Assembly: GCA_963756455.1 (NCBI GenBank)
Contig: CAVWNC010000004.1
Location: 1,860,001-1,924,000, forward strand
Reading direction: 5' to 3'
Length of the DNA stretch: 64,000 nt
Source of the DNA: DASQPA01 sp963756455
GTDB taxonomy: Bacteria; Acidobacteriota; Thermoanaerobaculia; Multivoradales; UBA5704
In this document: in pieces, positions 8,228 to 16,900 of the stretch
How positions within the stretch are numbered: the first letter of the stretch is position 1
How the letters are laid out: every line of letters starts with the position of its first letter
Made by a program: the position numbers and the translations under genes
The notes under the pieces: generated by a model
The model's database searches: none
Told to the model about the DNA's origin: nothing
What the model saw: only the letters and a program-made list of their open reading frames with translations

Positions 8228-9877
8228 ATGCGTTTGAAGACCCAGATCGGCTTCCTGCTCGCACTCTCAACCTTGACGTTCACCATGGGGGCCGCCTCTG
8301 CCAGTGCCGGTACTGCCGCCAGTGCCGCTGATGTCGCCAATGTCGCCAGTGCCGCTGATGTCGCCAATGCCGCCAATGCCGCCAGCGCCGCGAAAGCCGC
8401 GCCGACCACCAAGGCCGCCGATTCCCTGGTCGGCCGCATCGCCAACGGTCTTCCCACCCAACAATTCCAGAGCGTGGGCTATCTCATCCTGGAAGACGCC
8501 TTTGGCACCGGCTACTGCAGCGGCATCCTGATCGGCTGCCAGACTTTTCTGACCGCCGCCCACTGCATCTGCACGGACGACAACGGCAACACCCTGACCG
8601 GCGCCGCCTGCGTGAAGCGCTCCGATCTCCTCGATCCCTCCGGCAAGACGGTCTTCCTCCAGAACGCCGGGAATTTCAGTGTCTCCAGCATCTCCGTCGA
8701 TCCCACCTTCGAGTTCGGAGTCCGCGGCGACTTCGCCGTCCTCAAGCTCGCCCAGAAGGTCACCGGGGTGGCGCCCAGCCCGATCAACACCACCGCCCGG
8801 CCGCCGGCCGGCACCGCGGGTACGATCGTCGGCTTCGGCCTCTCGGGTGGCGACGCCTTCGACGTCGGGATCAAGCGGACGGGCAAGGTGACCACCCTCA
8901 CCTGTCCGGCGGACCTCGTGCCGTCCAACACCCATCTCTGCTGGGATTACCAGAATCCCATCGGCGCCCCCGGCACCGACTCGGACACCTGCGAGGGGGA
9001 CTCCGGCGGTCCGCTCTTCGTCGACCTCGGGCAGGGTCCGGTGCTCGCCGGCGTCACCTCGGGCGGCGATACCAACTGTGTGCCCACCGACCACTCCTTC
9101 GACACCGACGTCTTCGTCGACCGCGCCTACATCGCGAGCGCCGCCGGGGCGGACTTGGGCTCCGCGAGTTGCGGCGGCCTGCCGGCGGCCGGCACCGGGG
9201 GCTCCACGGTCGTCCTCGGCAGCGGCACCCTGAACGTCTCGACCCCGCGCAAACACTTCGCGATCAACGTGCCGGCCGGCACCGACCGGCTGCGGGTCGC
9301 CCTCAACACCGAGGCCGACGTCGACTTCGACCTTTACGTCAACCAGGGCGCCCCCGCCAGCACGAGCCAGTTCCATTGCAAGAGCGAAACCCCGGATCTC
9401 CCGGACACCTGCGAGATCGTCTCCCCCACCCCGGGCAGCTGGGACGCCCTCGTGCTGCGTTCGAGCGGCAGCGGCGACTACCAGATGACCGCCACTCTCT
9501 ATCCGACGACCAACGTCCCGCCCACCCCCTGTGTGCCGTCGGCCACCGCCCTCTGCCTGGACGGCGGGCGCTTCCAGGTCGAGGCCACCTGGACCACGCC
9601 GGACGGGACGACCGGTGCGGCCCATACCGTCTCGCTGACCGACGATTCGGGCTATCTCTGGTTCTTCGAAGACACGAACGTCGAGGCGGTGGTCAAAGTC
9701 CTCGACGCCTGCAGCTTCTCCAGCCACTTCTGGGTCTTCGCCGGCGGCCTGACCAACGTCGCCACCGTGCTCAAGGTCACCGACTCCAAGACCGGCGTCG
9801 TCCGCCTCTACAACAACCCCCAGGGGATGGCGTTCGCCCCCATCCAGGACACCTCGGCCTTCGCCACCTGCCCATGA
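8228..9877 (+). CDS. Secreted trypsin-like serine protease with Ala/Asn repeat propeptide and PPC-like domain
   Basis: A 549-aa paralogue of the upstream protease. After a signal peptide comes a propeptide made largely of Ala-Ala-Asp-Val-Ala-Asn type repeats (about 26-58). A trypsin domain starts at IANGLPTQ, with His in LTAAHCICTDD, Asp in RGDFAVLKL and Ser in CEGDSGGPLF. A PPC-like domain (FAINVPAGTDRLRVALNT) and the same terminal domain as the upstream gene follow. Both genes have GGAGG-type ribosome sites and a 118-bp gap between them. The repeat tract is the clearest difference from the sister and may be unstable in length. Confidence 0.88.
   Translation: MRLKTQIGFLLALSTLTFTMGAASASAGTAASAADVANVASAADVANAANAASAAKAAPTTKAADSLVGRIANGLPTQQFQSVGYLILEDAFGTGYCSGILIGCQTFLTAAHCICTDDNGNTLTGAACVKRSDLLDPSGKTVFLQNAGNFSVSSISVDPTFEFGVRGDFAVLKLAQKVTGVAPSPINTTARPPAGTAGTIVGFGLSGGDAFDVGIKRTGKVTTLTCPADLVPSNTHLCWDYQNPIGAPGTDSDTCEGDSGGPLFVDLGQGPVLAGVTSGGDTNCVPTDHSFDTDVFVDRAYIASAAGADLGSASCGGLPAAGTGGSTVVLGSGTLNVSTPRKHFAINVPAGTDRLRVALNTEADVDFDLYVNQGAPASTSQFHCKSETPDLPDTCEIVSPTPGSWDALVLRSSGSGDYQMTATLYPTTNVPPTPCVPSATALCLDGGRFQVEATWTTPDGTTGAAHTVSLTDDSGYLWFFEDTNVEAVVKVLDACSFSSHFWVFAGGLTNVATVLKVTDSKTGVVRLYNNPQGMAFAPIQDTSAFATCP
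8300..8391 (+). repeat. 9-bp tandem repeat in protease propeptide
   Basis: About ten imperfect units of 9 bp (GCCGCCAGT, GCCGCTGAT, GTCGCCAAT, GCCGCCAAT) lie directly after the signal peptide codons. Because 9 is a multiple of 3, copy changes would shorten or lengthen the propeptide without frameshift. Confidence 0.75.
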
Positions 9878-9942
9878 AGTGCGCGAGGGCCGGCTGCCTG
9901 TCGACTGCCTAAAGGCCGCGTCTCTCACCTTGGTATGGAGGA

Positions 9943-9980
9943 CGGGTCCCGCACGGCCATGATGGCCGCGGCGGGACCCG
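9943..9980. promoter_or_regulatory. Nested perfect inverted repeat upstream of secreted peptide gene
   Basis: A perfect 10-bp inverted repeat (CGGGTCCCGC at 9943-9952 and GCGGGACCCG at 9971-9980) encloses a second perfect arm pair (GGCCAT at 9955, ATGGCC at 9962). It ends a few bases before the ribosome site of the gene at 10000. It could be an operator, a terminator of the protease transcript without a T tract, or a leader hairpin controlling the peptide gene. Confidence 0.6.
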
Positions 9981-9999
9981 CCGAGGAGGAGAACACGCC

Positions 10000-10338
10000 A
10001 TGTCGAGGATCATCCGCAGCATTGCCGCCATTGCCGCCACCGCCGCCACTGCCGCCCCCGTCGCGATTGTCGCCGGGATCGCCCTGACCTTGACCTTGGG
10101 GGCGACGGCCGCCACCGCGCGCCCCCTGGAGCCGGCCGCCGGCAGGAAGCCCGCACCGGTGGGGATTGTCGAGACCGTCCGGGGCTTTTGGAACGACCTC
10201 ACCGGACTCTGGGCTCTTCCCGGCCATGGCGGGCTCTCCGCCCTTGCGGAGAGGGCTGGCAGCCAGATGGATCCCAATGGAGGTGTCGCCGACGCGTCCG
10301 GGCGGACCCCTCCGCCTCCCAAGTCTCCGGATCTCTGA
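10000..10338 (+). CDS. Small secreted protein with D-P-N-G motif (peptide gene, copy 1)
   Basis: A 112-aa protein with a long Ala-rich signal peptide (about 1-42), a short amphipathic stretch (VETVRGFWNDLTGLW), and a tail with GSQMDPNGG and a Pro-rich end. The plan matches the two peptides at 16179 and 18761 (SLWERVFAWL then GMGIDPNG). Like them it sits immediately upstream, on the same strand, of a gene for a zinc-motif TPR protein, here 149 bp away. GAGGAGG precedes the ATG. I do not recognise a named family. A secreted signal or surface peptide is an inference from the conserved gene pair. Confidence 0.7.
   Translation: MSRIIRSIAAIAATAATAAPVAIVAGIALTLTLGATAATARPLEPAAGRKPAPVGIVETVRGFWNDLTGLWALPGHGGLSALAERAGSQMDPNGGVADASGRTPPPPKSPDL
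10017..10056 (+). repeat. 9-bp tandem repeat in signal peptide of small secreted protein
   Basis: Four to five units of the GCCGCCATT / GCCGCCACT type encode the Ala-rich hydrophobic core of the signal peptide. This is the same 9-bp family as at 8300 and 56021. Confidence 0.6.
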
Positions 10339-10487
10339 TCTTCGCCGGCTCTCGATTCTGCGCGCCGGGTTGTCCGACCGGCGCTCTTTCTGTCTTTTCT
10401 GCGTCTCCAGTCTTCAAAGAAGCCACCGCGGGTGGTATCCTTCTAGATAAGCTTTACCTAAGAAGCCACTGGACCGGGGAGGGTAGG

Positions 10488-11978
10488 ATGAAGATCCACC
10501 CGCATTCGATGCTCCTGCAGGAATTCGCCGAGACTCTCGATGGGGAGTATCGCAGCCTGTTGGCTCATGCCCTCCGCTGCTCCTCCTGCCAGGGCGACCT
10601 CCTCCAACTGCTCGCTCAACCCCGGATCGAGCCGGTCCCGGAAAGGCTCGCCAAGGTTCTCGCCTGGGGGCAGCCCGCCGCCGGGAGGGCCCATTCCTGT
10701 CCTGCCGGCAGTGCAGAAAGCGCGGGACAGGACGCTGGGATCGCCCATGTCTCCAATGTCGCAAGTCTCGCCACGATCGCCAATACCGCCCATCCCGGGG
10801 AGGACAGGTACGAGCGGGCCTTCACCACCTCCCAGCGCGAATACGAGCGGCGGCGAGCCCTTTACGAGCGGGAGCAGAAGGAAGCCCCGCAGCTCTTCAC
10901 CGAGATCTCCGAGCAGCCTCCGATTCGCCGGGTGCTCCTGCTCCGCAACCAGAGGCGTTTCCATACCTGGGGTTTCTTCGAGCTGCTGCTCGAGAAGGGT
11001 CGCGAGGCGTCCTATACCGACGCTCCCCGCTCTGAGGAGCTGGCCTGGCTCGCCCTGGGCATCGGCGACGAGCTCGATGCGAGCCTCTACGGCGCTCTGC
11101 GGATTGCGGACCTCCGCGGTAGAGCCTGGGCCTACATCGGCAACGCGCGCCGGGTCCGCTCGGATCTCGCCGGGGCGGAGTCCGCCTTCGAGCAGGCGTT
11201 CCATCATCTGCGGCGGGGAACCCGGGAATCGCTCGACCGGGCGGTCGTCCTCGACCTCAAGGCATCCCTCCTGCGGGATGGGAGGCGTTTCGACGATGCC
11301 ATCCGCCTGCTCCGCCGGGCCTATCACATCTTCCGGCAGTTCGAGGACCACCACCGTGCGGGCAGAGTCCTCGTCAATCTCTCGACCGTCTGCCACGCTG
11401 CCGGGAAGCCGGAGGAGGCCATCCCTCTCCTCCAGGAGGCCCTCGACCTCCTCGACTTCGACGAAGAGCCGCGGCTGCGGCTGATCGTCGTCCATAACCT
11501 GCTCGACGACCTGGCGGAGGCCGGGCGGTTCATGGAGGCACGGGAGCTTTTCGTCGAAGCCCGCCCGCTCTACGAGCGCTTCCCCGATGCGTCCACCCGC
11601 AACCGCCGCCAGTGGGTAGAGGGTAAGATCGTGCGCGGTCTGGGGCAGCGGACGCAGGCCGAGGCGCTCTGGACGTCCGCCCGCGACGGCTTCGTCGAGG
11701 AGGGAATCCCTTACGACGCTGCCCTGGTCTCGCTCGACCTCGCCGCGCTCTACGCCGAGAAAAGCGCCACCGCGGAGCTCAAGCGGCTCTCCCAGGAGAT
11801 GCTCGTCATCTTCCGCTCGCAGCAGATCCACCGCGAGGCGCTCGCCGCGCTCTCCTACCTCCAGCAGGCCCTGGAAGCCGAGCGCGCCACCTTGGAGCTG
11901 ATCCGCCGCATCGCCCTCTACCTGAAGCGCGCGGAGAGCGATCCGGGTCTTCGCTTCGATCCCGCCGCGGCGCTTTGA
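10488..11978 (+). CDS. Zinc-motif (HxxxCxxC) TPR protein, copy 1
   Basis: A 496-aa cytoplasmic protein. Near the N-terminus (about 26-33) is HALRCSSC, an H-x3-C-x2-C motif like that of zinc-containing anti-sigma factors. After a linker holding a 9-bp-repeat-encoded tract (about 86-103), the rest is helical with TPR-like pairs, for example YIGNARRVRSDLAGAESAFEQAFHH and RVLVNLSTVCHAAGKPEEAIP. The start is the ATG after GGGGAGGG; upstream in-frame codons lack a ribosome site. It is paralogous to the genes at 14747 and 17333, with the same preceding secreted-peptide gene. A regulator that binds a protein or peptide is plausible; no DNA-binding domain is visible. Confidence 0.75.
   Translation: MKIHPHSMLLQEFAETLDGEYRSLLAHALRCSSCQGDLLQLLAQPRIEPVPERLAKVLAWGQPAAGRAHSCPAGSAESAGQDAGIAHVSNVASLATIANTAHPGEDRYERAFTTSQREYERRRALYEREQKEAPQLFTEISEQPPIRRVLLLRNQRRFHTWGFFELLLEKGREASYTDAPRSEELAWLALGIGDELDASLYGALRIADLRGRAWAYIGNARRVRSDLAGAESAFEQAFHHLRRGTRESLDRAVVLDLKASLLRDGRRFDDAIRLLRRAYHIFRQFEDHHRAGRVLVNLSTVCHAAGKPEEAIPLLQEALDLLDFDEEPRLRLIVVHNLLDDLAEAGRFMEARELFVEARPLYERFPDASTRNRRQWVEGKIVRGLGQRTQAEALWTSARDGFVEEGIPYDAALVSLDLAALYAEKSATAELKRLSQEMLVIFRSQQIHREALAALSYLQQALEAERATLELIRRIALYLKRAESDPGLRFDPAAAL
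10741..10790 (+). repeat. 9-bp repeat tract in linker of TPR protein
   Basis: Degenerate units (GTCTCCAAT, GTCGCAAGT, CTCGCCACG, ATCGCCAAT) encode His-Val-Ser-Asn-Val-Ala-Ser-Leu-Ala-Thr-Ile-Ala-Asn. It lies between the zinc motif and the TPR region. Confidence 0.55.
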
Positions 11979-12006
11979 GCTTCTATCTTTCCACTCGATC
12001 CGCACG

Positions 12007-12743
12007 TCACCCGCAATGCCACCAGCTCCGCACCAGGTGATTCCGCCGCAGGTAGGTCTCCTCTCCACCATAGACCAGGACGCCGGTTTCGCCACCTGCG
12101 AGCCCTAGGTAGTAGTCGAGCCCGCGGAAGACGTCCCCGGCCAACGTCTGTCCAGCCTTGACCTCGACCGGGATGCGCCGGGTCCCGAGGTCGAGGAGGG
12201 CATCCACTTCGTGTCCCGCTGAATCGCGCCAGAAGTAGAGGGCCCGCGGAAGAGGAGCTCCTCCAGGGGGAACGGCGGCTTGTCCTCCGACCGGCTGGCC
12301 GGCTCGGCAAGCTCCTCGGGCAGCAGTGCCGGACGGCCGGCCAGTTCCGCGACCGAGAAGGGCAGGAGCTCGAGGACCGCCACGCGGCCGGCCAGCGACT
12401 GGCTGATCCGCTCCGCGAGCAGGAAGTTCTGTGAGCCCGTAAGCACCAGGGGCCCGCCGCGCTCCTCGTCGAGGAACGCCTGGAGGTAGGAGAAGAGATC
12501 CGGGGTGCGCTGCACCTCGTCGAGGATCACGCCCCTCTTCCCTTCCAGCCGCCGGAGAAAGCCTCGCGGATCCTCCTGGACTTCCTGGCGGTTCTGCAGG
12601 TCTTCGAGCGAGAGATATTCGAAATCAGGGAAAGTGGTCCGCGCCAGAGTCGTCTTGCCCGACTGTCGAGGGCCGGTGAGGAAGACGGCAGGGAAAGTTT
12701 CCACGAGGGTGCGGAGACGGGGCTCGAGGGTGCGCGGATACAT
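12007..12743 (-). pseudogene. AAA_14/DUF4143-type ATPase, internally deleted and frameshifted
   Basis: The N-terminal ATPase domain is intact, with Walker A TGPRQSGKTT and Walker B GVILDEVQ, up to about residue 167 (ELLFRG). There the frame shifts; the family's C-terminal end continues in another frame from LYFWRDSAGHEVDALLD to NHLVRSWW (12007-12237). Roughly 130 residues of the central DUF4143 region expected for this family of about 400 aa are missing at the junction near 12240. This is therefore a decayed copy with a deletion that also broke the frame. Such ATPases are common accessory genes of unclear role. Confidence 0.8.
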
Positions 12744-12845
12744 GACTCTCGTAAGGCTTACAGACCTGCGGCACCATGTCAATTGAAAATCCAATTTTCA
12801 ATCTGCATGGTTTCCATCGTTCTGCTAAGCTTCGCGGAAACGGCG

Positions 12846-14147
12846 ATGCGAGACCTCATCCCACCGGCGGCTTCTAGGGATGGCGCGATCCCGCTGACGC
12901 GTAACCAGAAGCGCGGCTTCTGGGCGGCGTGGGCCGGCTGGACGCTCGACGGCATGGATTCCTTCATCTACGCCCTGGTCCTGGTGCCGGCCATGCGCGA
13001 GCTCCTGCCGCGTTCCGCGACCGCGCCGACGACGGGGAACCTCGGCTACTTCGGCAGCCTGCTCTTCGCGGTCTTCCTCGTCGGCTGGGGCTGCGCCTTC
13101 CTCTGGGGTCCGGTGGCGGACCGCTTCGGCCGCGTGCGCACCCTGTCGCTCACCATCCTCTGCTACTCGCTCTTCACCTTCCTCGGCTGCCTGGCGCAGC
13201 AGGTGTGGCAGCTCGCCCTCTTCCGTTTTCTCGCCGGCCTGGGGATCGGCGGCGAGTGGACGCTGGGCGGCATCCTCGTGGCCGAGGAGTGGCCCGAACG
13301 CCGGCGCGCCCAGGGCGCCGCGTGGATGCACACGGGCTACTACTTCGGGACATTCTTGGCGGCAGTCTTGAACTACCTCGTGGGGGCGCGCTACGGCTGG
13401 CGCGCCATGTTCGCCATAGGCGGCGCCCCCGCACTCCTCGTGGCGTTCATCCGTCGCGGCATCCAGGAACCCGAGCGCTGGAAGCAGGTGGAAGGCCGGC
13501 GCTCCGCGAGAGAGGCGTTCTTCGCCCTCTTCCGTCCCCCCTACCGGCGGCGGACGCTGTTGAACGCCCTGCTCCTCCTGGTCGCGATGATCGGGCTCTG
13601 GGCGGGATCGGTCTACGTGCCGGGCGCGGTGACCCAGATCGCCACCCGCCAGGGCTACGGACCGGCGGACGCCGCGCGTCTCGCCTCCTGGGCGACCATG
13701 CTCCTCTCCGCCGGCACGATCCTCGGCTGCCTGGGGGTGCCGTGGCTCGCGGGCCGGTTCGGCCGAAGGGGAGCACTCGCCTTCTTCTATCTCCTGATGG
13801 CGATCTCGATCGCCCTCTCCTTCGGCTACGTGTTCTACCTCGCGGCGGACGCCCTGCCACGCTTCCTCGCCTGTCTCTTCTTCGTCGGCTTGGGTGGCGC
13901 GAGCTTCTGCGTCTTCACCCTCTGGCTCCCCGAGCAATATCCGACCGAGTGCCGCGCGAGCGCCTTCGCCTTCGCCACCTCCTCGGGGAGGTTCGTGGCG
14001 GCCGGGGTCACCTTCCTGGTCGGCGCCGGCGTGGCGCGCTACGGCTCGATCGGCGTGCCGGTCGCCTGGACGGCGCTCGCTTTCGTGGGTGGGCTCGTGG
14101 TGTTGCCGTTCGCGGAGGAGACCCAGGGGCGGCCGCTACCGGGGTAG
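12846..14147 (+). CDS. MFS transporter, sugar/aromatic acid:H+ symporter type
   Basis: A 433-aa protein with twelve hydrophobic segments. The loop 2-3 signature is GPVADRFGRVRTL and the TM5 region has GLGIGGEWTLGGILVAEEWP, a motif usual in the sialate/lactate and aromatic-acid symporter branches. WLPEQYPTECRASAFAF is the typical late loop. It should import or export a small organic anion across the inner membrane; the substrate cannot be read from sequence. The start was chosen at MRDLIPPAASRDG, before the conserved WAGWTLDGMDSF; an earlier in-frame ATG at 12807 is possible. It is a single gene next to the broken ATPase. Confidence 0.85.
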   Translation: MRDLIPPAASRDGAIPLTRNQKRGFWAAWAGWTLDGMDSFIYALVLVPAMRELLPRSATAPTTGNLGYFGSLLFAVFLVGWGCAFLWGPVADRFGRVRTLSLTILCYSLFTFLGCLAQQVWQLALFRFLAGLGIGGEWTLGGILVAEEWPERRRAQGAAWMHTGYYFGTFLAAVLNYLVGARYGWRAMFAIGGAPALLVAFIRRGIQEPERWKQVEGRRSAREAFFALFRPPYRRRTLLNALLLLVAMIGLWAGSVYVPGAVTQIATRQGYGPADAARLASWATMLLSAGTILGCLGVPWLAGRFGRRGALAFFYLLMAISIALSFGYVFYLAADALPRFLACLFFVGLGGASFCVFTLWLPEQYPTECRASAFAFATSSGRFVAAGVTFLVGAGVARYGSIGVPVAWTALAFVGGLVVLPFAEETQGRPLPG

Positions 14148-14281
14148 GGAGCTTCAGCTGTCGCGTCTGTCTGCGGCCCGCCAGGCTGCTGAGGTTTCGT
14201 CGGCAGAAGGCGGACGGCTCCGGCGACCTCACCTTCTGAATCTGGCTTTTTGGCCTAACCAGGCGTAGAATCCACCTCACC

Positions 14282-14740
14282 ATGTTTGACGAGGAAACCA
14301 AGCACATCGTCGCCCGGCTCGCCCAGGCGGTCCGGGACTCCGGGCATTCCCAGCGCTGGGTGGAAACCGCCATGGGGGTCAGCCATGGCTACTTGAGCCT
14401 GCTCTTCAACGGCAAGCTGGAGCTCAAGGTGCGGCACATCTTCATGATCTGCGGCGCTCTCGGCCTCGACCCGTTCGACTTCCTCTTCGAGGTGCTGGCG
14501 GAGGCGCGGAAGGGCAAGCCGAGGCAGGGCCCCACCCCGTTCGAGGAGAGCCAACTGCGGGTGGCGGCGAGAGAGGCCCTGGACGAGAAGGAGCCCGAGC
14601 GCATCGCAAAGCACGGTGTGGGGATGACCCGCGAGGCCGTGACCTCCCTCCTCTGGCAGGAGCTGGCGAAGATCGGCATCTTTCCCAAAGAGGGGGAGAG
14701 CGAAGGAGTGCCCCCACCGGCCCGACCGACCGCGGATTGA
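14282..14740 (+). CDS. Helix-turn-helix (XRE-like) regulator
   Basis: A 152-aa protein. Its N-terminal half reads as a Cro/CI-type helix-turn-helix: HSQRWVETAMGVSHGYLSLLFNG, then KVRHIFMICGALGLDPFDFLF. The C-terminal part is helical and charged with no known domain. It converges with the frameshifted TPR gene (stop to stop 7 bp apart). The segment from codon 31 to the end is repeated almost identically at 16959-17326, where it is fused to a different N-terminus. It is probably the regulator of the neighbouring peptide/TPR cassette, by analogy with other XRE genes in such positions. Confidence 0.75.
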   Translation: MFDEETKHIVARLAQAVRDSGHSQRWVETAMGVSHGYLSLLFNGKLELKVRHIFMICGALGLDPFDFLFEVLAEARKGKPRQGPTPFEESQLRVAAREALDEKEPERIAKHGVGMTREAVTSLLWQELAKIGIFPKEGESEGVPPPARPTAD

Positions 14741-14746
14741 AGAAGT

Positions 14747-16055
14747 CTAGCGCACCCCTCGCGACCGCTTCCGTTCCTCCAGCCCGCGCAGGAGGTCGGC
14801 CGTAAACTCGATCGTATAGAGGGTCGCCTCGTCGCGGTCGAGCGCCTTGCGCAGCATGAGGAGGGCGGCGAGGGCCTCCCGCTCGACGCCGACTTGCCGG
14901 AAGGCGCCGACCAACTCGTCGACCAGGCCACGGATCTGCTGCGTCCTCCCTCCTCGGCGATACCAGACGGCGCACAGGTCGAGCCCCGCGACAGCAGCGT
15001 AGTAGGGAAGCTCAAGCGCCTCGAAGCCGGCCCGTACATCGTGGAAGGCGCGCTCAGCGCGTTCGAGCTCACCGAGGCCGGAGGCGATCCGGCCCTCGAT
15101 ATCCCGCAGCTTGAGCTGGTCGAGTCGGCCGGCATAGTGGCCGTAGAGGGGGCGCATCCTGAAGAGGAGCCGCCGCGCCCAGCGGTAATCTTCCAGCTCC
15201 ACGGTGAAGAGCAGCATGTTGTGAAAGGCCGAAAAGACGAGCTGCGGCTCCCGGTCGCGATCGATCATCAGGAGCCCGTCCCCGAGGCGCCGGATGCCCT
15301 CCTCCGGGTCGTTGTCGTAGCCGGAATAGAGGCCGAGCTGGATCAACACCCGGCCGGCATCGTGCCGGTGGCCTCGCCGCATGTAGAGCGAGTAGGCCAT
15401 GCGCAGAAATCCGAACGCCTCGGTGAATTTGCGCTGCGCCGCGCGGAGCGAGGCGGCGATGTCGTCGAGCCGGGCGAGAAGGAGGTCGTCTTTGCTGGCT
15501 TTCGGCAGCCGTTCGAAGGCCAGCTCGAGGATTTCGTCGGCTCGGTCGAGGTCGTCGGCCACGCGGTAGGCGTTGGCGAGCTCGCCCCAGGCGCGGGCCT
15601 GGTGCTCCCCGACCAGGAGCTCCCCATAGCGAGAGAGAGAGAGCCGCTCCGCCACGGTGACGACCAGCCCCGCCAGCTCGATCATGCCTTTCGGGTCGTC
15701 ATGCCGGAGAGTCCGGCTCTTCTCGATGATGGACCTCGCAGAGGCTCCAGGTGGTGAGACCCTCGCGCTCGGCGGCAGGAACCTCCTCGAAGCTGCGCCC
15801 ACCCCGCAGATACTGGGCGAGCCACCGTTCGGCCTCGACCCGCTCCCGGCCACGCCGCTCCTCCTCCACCACGAGCGCCGCGAAGATTCGCGAGAGGGGC
15901 TCGTCGTAAGCCGTCTCTTCAACCGGCGCCGGGAGAAGCCCGCGCGCGCAAGGCTGGCAGCCGAGTAGGTGGCGGAGCACGGCTTTGAAATCTTCCTCCG
16001 AGAGGGTCCCGTGGAGAAAGTCCTCCAGGAGCTGCGCGGTGGAGTGCTCGGTCAA
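14747..16055 (-). pseudogene. Zinc-motif TPR protein, copy 2, broken by a +1 frameshift
   Basis: The N-terminal part runs from a TTG (GGAGGG five bases upstream) through LTEHSTAQLLEDF and the zinc motif HLLGCQPC to TWSLCEV. There the frame shifts. The other copy reads GAG, nine bases, GAG (E-V-L-I-E); here ten bases lie between the GAG codons, near 15724-15733. After removal of one base it continues as IIEKSRTLRHDDPKG with a full TPR region, and ends in the same 40 residues as copy 3. It is either a young pseudogene or a sequencing error. The rest of the frame is clean, which suggests recent loss. Confidence 0.75.
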
Positions 16056-16178
16056 GGCTCCCTCCTGTAAGTCGAACAGCACATGCAATGACAGGATTAT
16101 GCCATATACAGGTCCGTCAAGACACGTCGGGACGGAACCGTGGGAGGTCTGAGTCCCCCCACGGTCCAATCGGCTCTC

Positions 16179-16547
16179 TCAGCGACGCCCGTCAGGGTCG
16201 ATACCTGCGCCCTTATCGCCGCTCGGCGTCGCCCCCGACGTCGCCGAGGTTCCCGGCGCCACGGCGGAGTGGCCCCCACTGGGGTCGATACCGGCACCCA
16301 GCTCTCCCCGTAGAAGGGCCAGTCCTCGCCCGCGGTGAACGCCGACTGCGGAGAAGTGGCTCCCGTTAGGATCGATGCCCATGCCCTGGTCTCCCGCGAG
16401 CCAGGCGAAAACGCGCTCCCAGAGGCTCTCCTGCGACTGCGGCCGGCTCTGAAGCGGAGCGGCGGAACCCGGCCGCGGGACCGCCAGCGTCAAGGCGCCC
16501 ACGAGCGCCAGGACGATCCCGACTCTCTCCATGTTTCCCTTCGACAT
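16179..16547 (-). CDS. Small secreted protein with three G-x-GIDPxG motifs (peptide gene, copy 2)
   Basis: A 122-aa protein with a signal peptide (about 1-29, ending in GSAA) and an amphipathic segment SQESLWERVFAWLAGD. Three repeats follow: GMGIDPNG, GAGIDPSG and GAGIDPDG, about 30 residues apart, the last at the C-terminus. The signal peptide is almost identical to that of copy 3 at 18761, but the spacers between motifs 1 and 2 differ. It is transcribed ahead of the zinc-motif TPR gene, 123 bp upstream. The repeats could be processed peptide units or binding motifs; no named family is recognised. Confidence 0.72.
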   Translation of the reverse strand: MSKGNMERVGIVLALVGALTLAVPRPGSAAPLQSRPQSQESLWERVFAWLAGDQGMGIDPNGSHFSAVGVHRGRGLALLRGELGAGIDPSGGHSAVAPGTSATSGATPSGDKGAGIDPDGRR

Positions 16548-16631
16548 CTCGCCTCCTTGCCGCGGGAGGTGACCGCGGGCCGGGAGTGGCCGGGCGGCGC
16601 CCGCGGCGCAACGCGGAGCGTTGCGGACGCT

Positions 16632-16666
16632 CCTAGTGTCGCAAGCACTAGGCGAATTCGCCTAGT
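16632..16666. promoter_or_regulatory. Overlapping palindromes, probable operator of the divergent regulator/peptide genes
   Basis: Two dyads share one arm: CCTAGTG-7 bp-CACTAGG at 16632-16652 and the perfect 20-bp palindrome ACTAGGCGAATTCGCCTAGT at 16647-16666. They lie between the divergent peptide gene and XRE-type regulator and are kept in the second unit at 19214. This is the expected position for a repressor operator. The rest of the 353-bp gap holds only the promoter described next and nothing else recognisable. Confidence 0.7.
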
Positions 16667-16823
16667 CCACCGCTCGGGAACGACCGGTTGCCGAGCGGTC
16701 CCGCCTTCACGCGACGGAATGTTCCTATCAGGAAACCCGCCGCCGCCGACGGCAGTGGGTGAAAGCGCTGTGCTTTTCTCATCGACTGGGCGAAAGAGCC
16801 CTGCGATTCTGGTCTGTTTTCGA

Positions 16824-16853
16824 TTGACAATCCTCAGCGGTGATAGCTATGTT
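16824..16853 (+). promoter_or_regulatory. Sigma70-like promoter of chimeric regulator
   Basis: TTGACA at 16824-16829, an 18-bp spacer and TATGTT at 16848-16853, about 48 bp before the ATG. The same arrangement is conserved in the second unit at 19406. Confidence 0.55.
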
Positions 16854-16900
16854 CATCACCACCGGACTGATGCCGAGCGGCGGAAGCCTGAATCCAAGCC

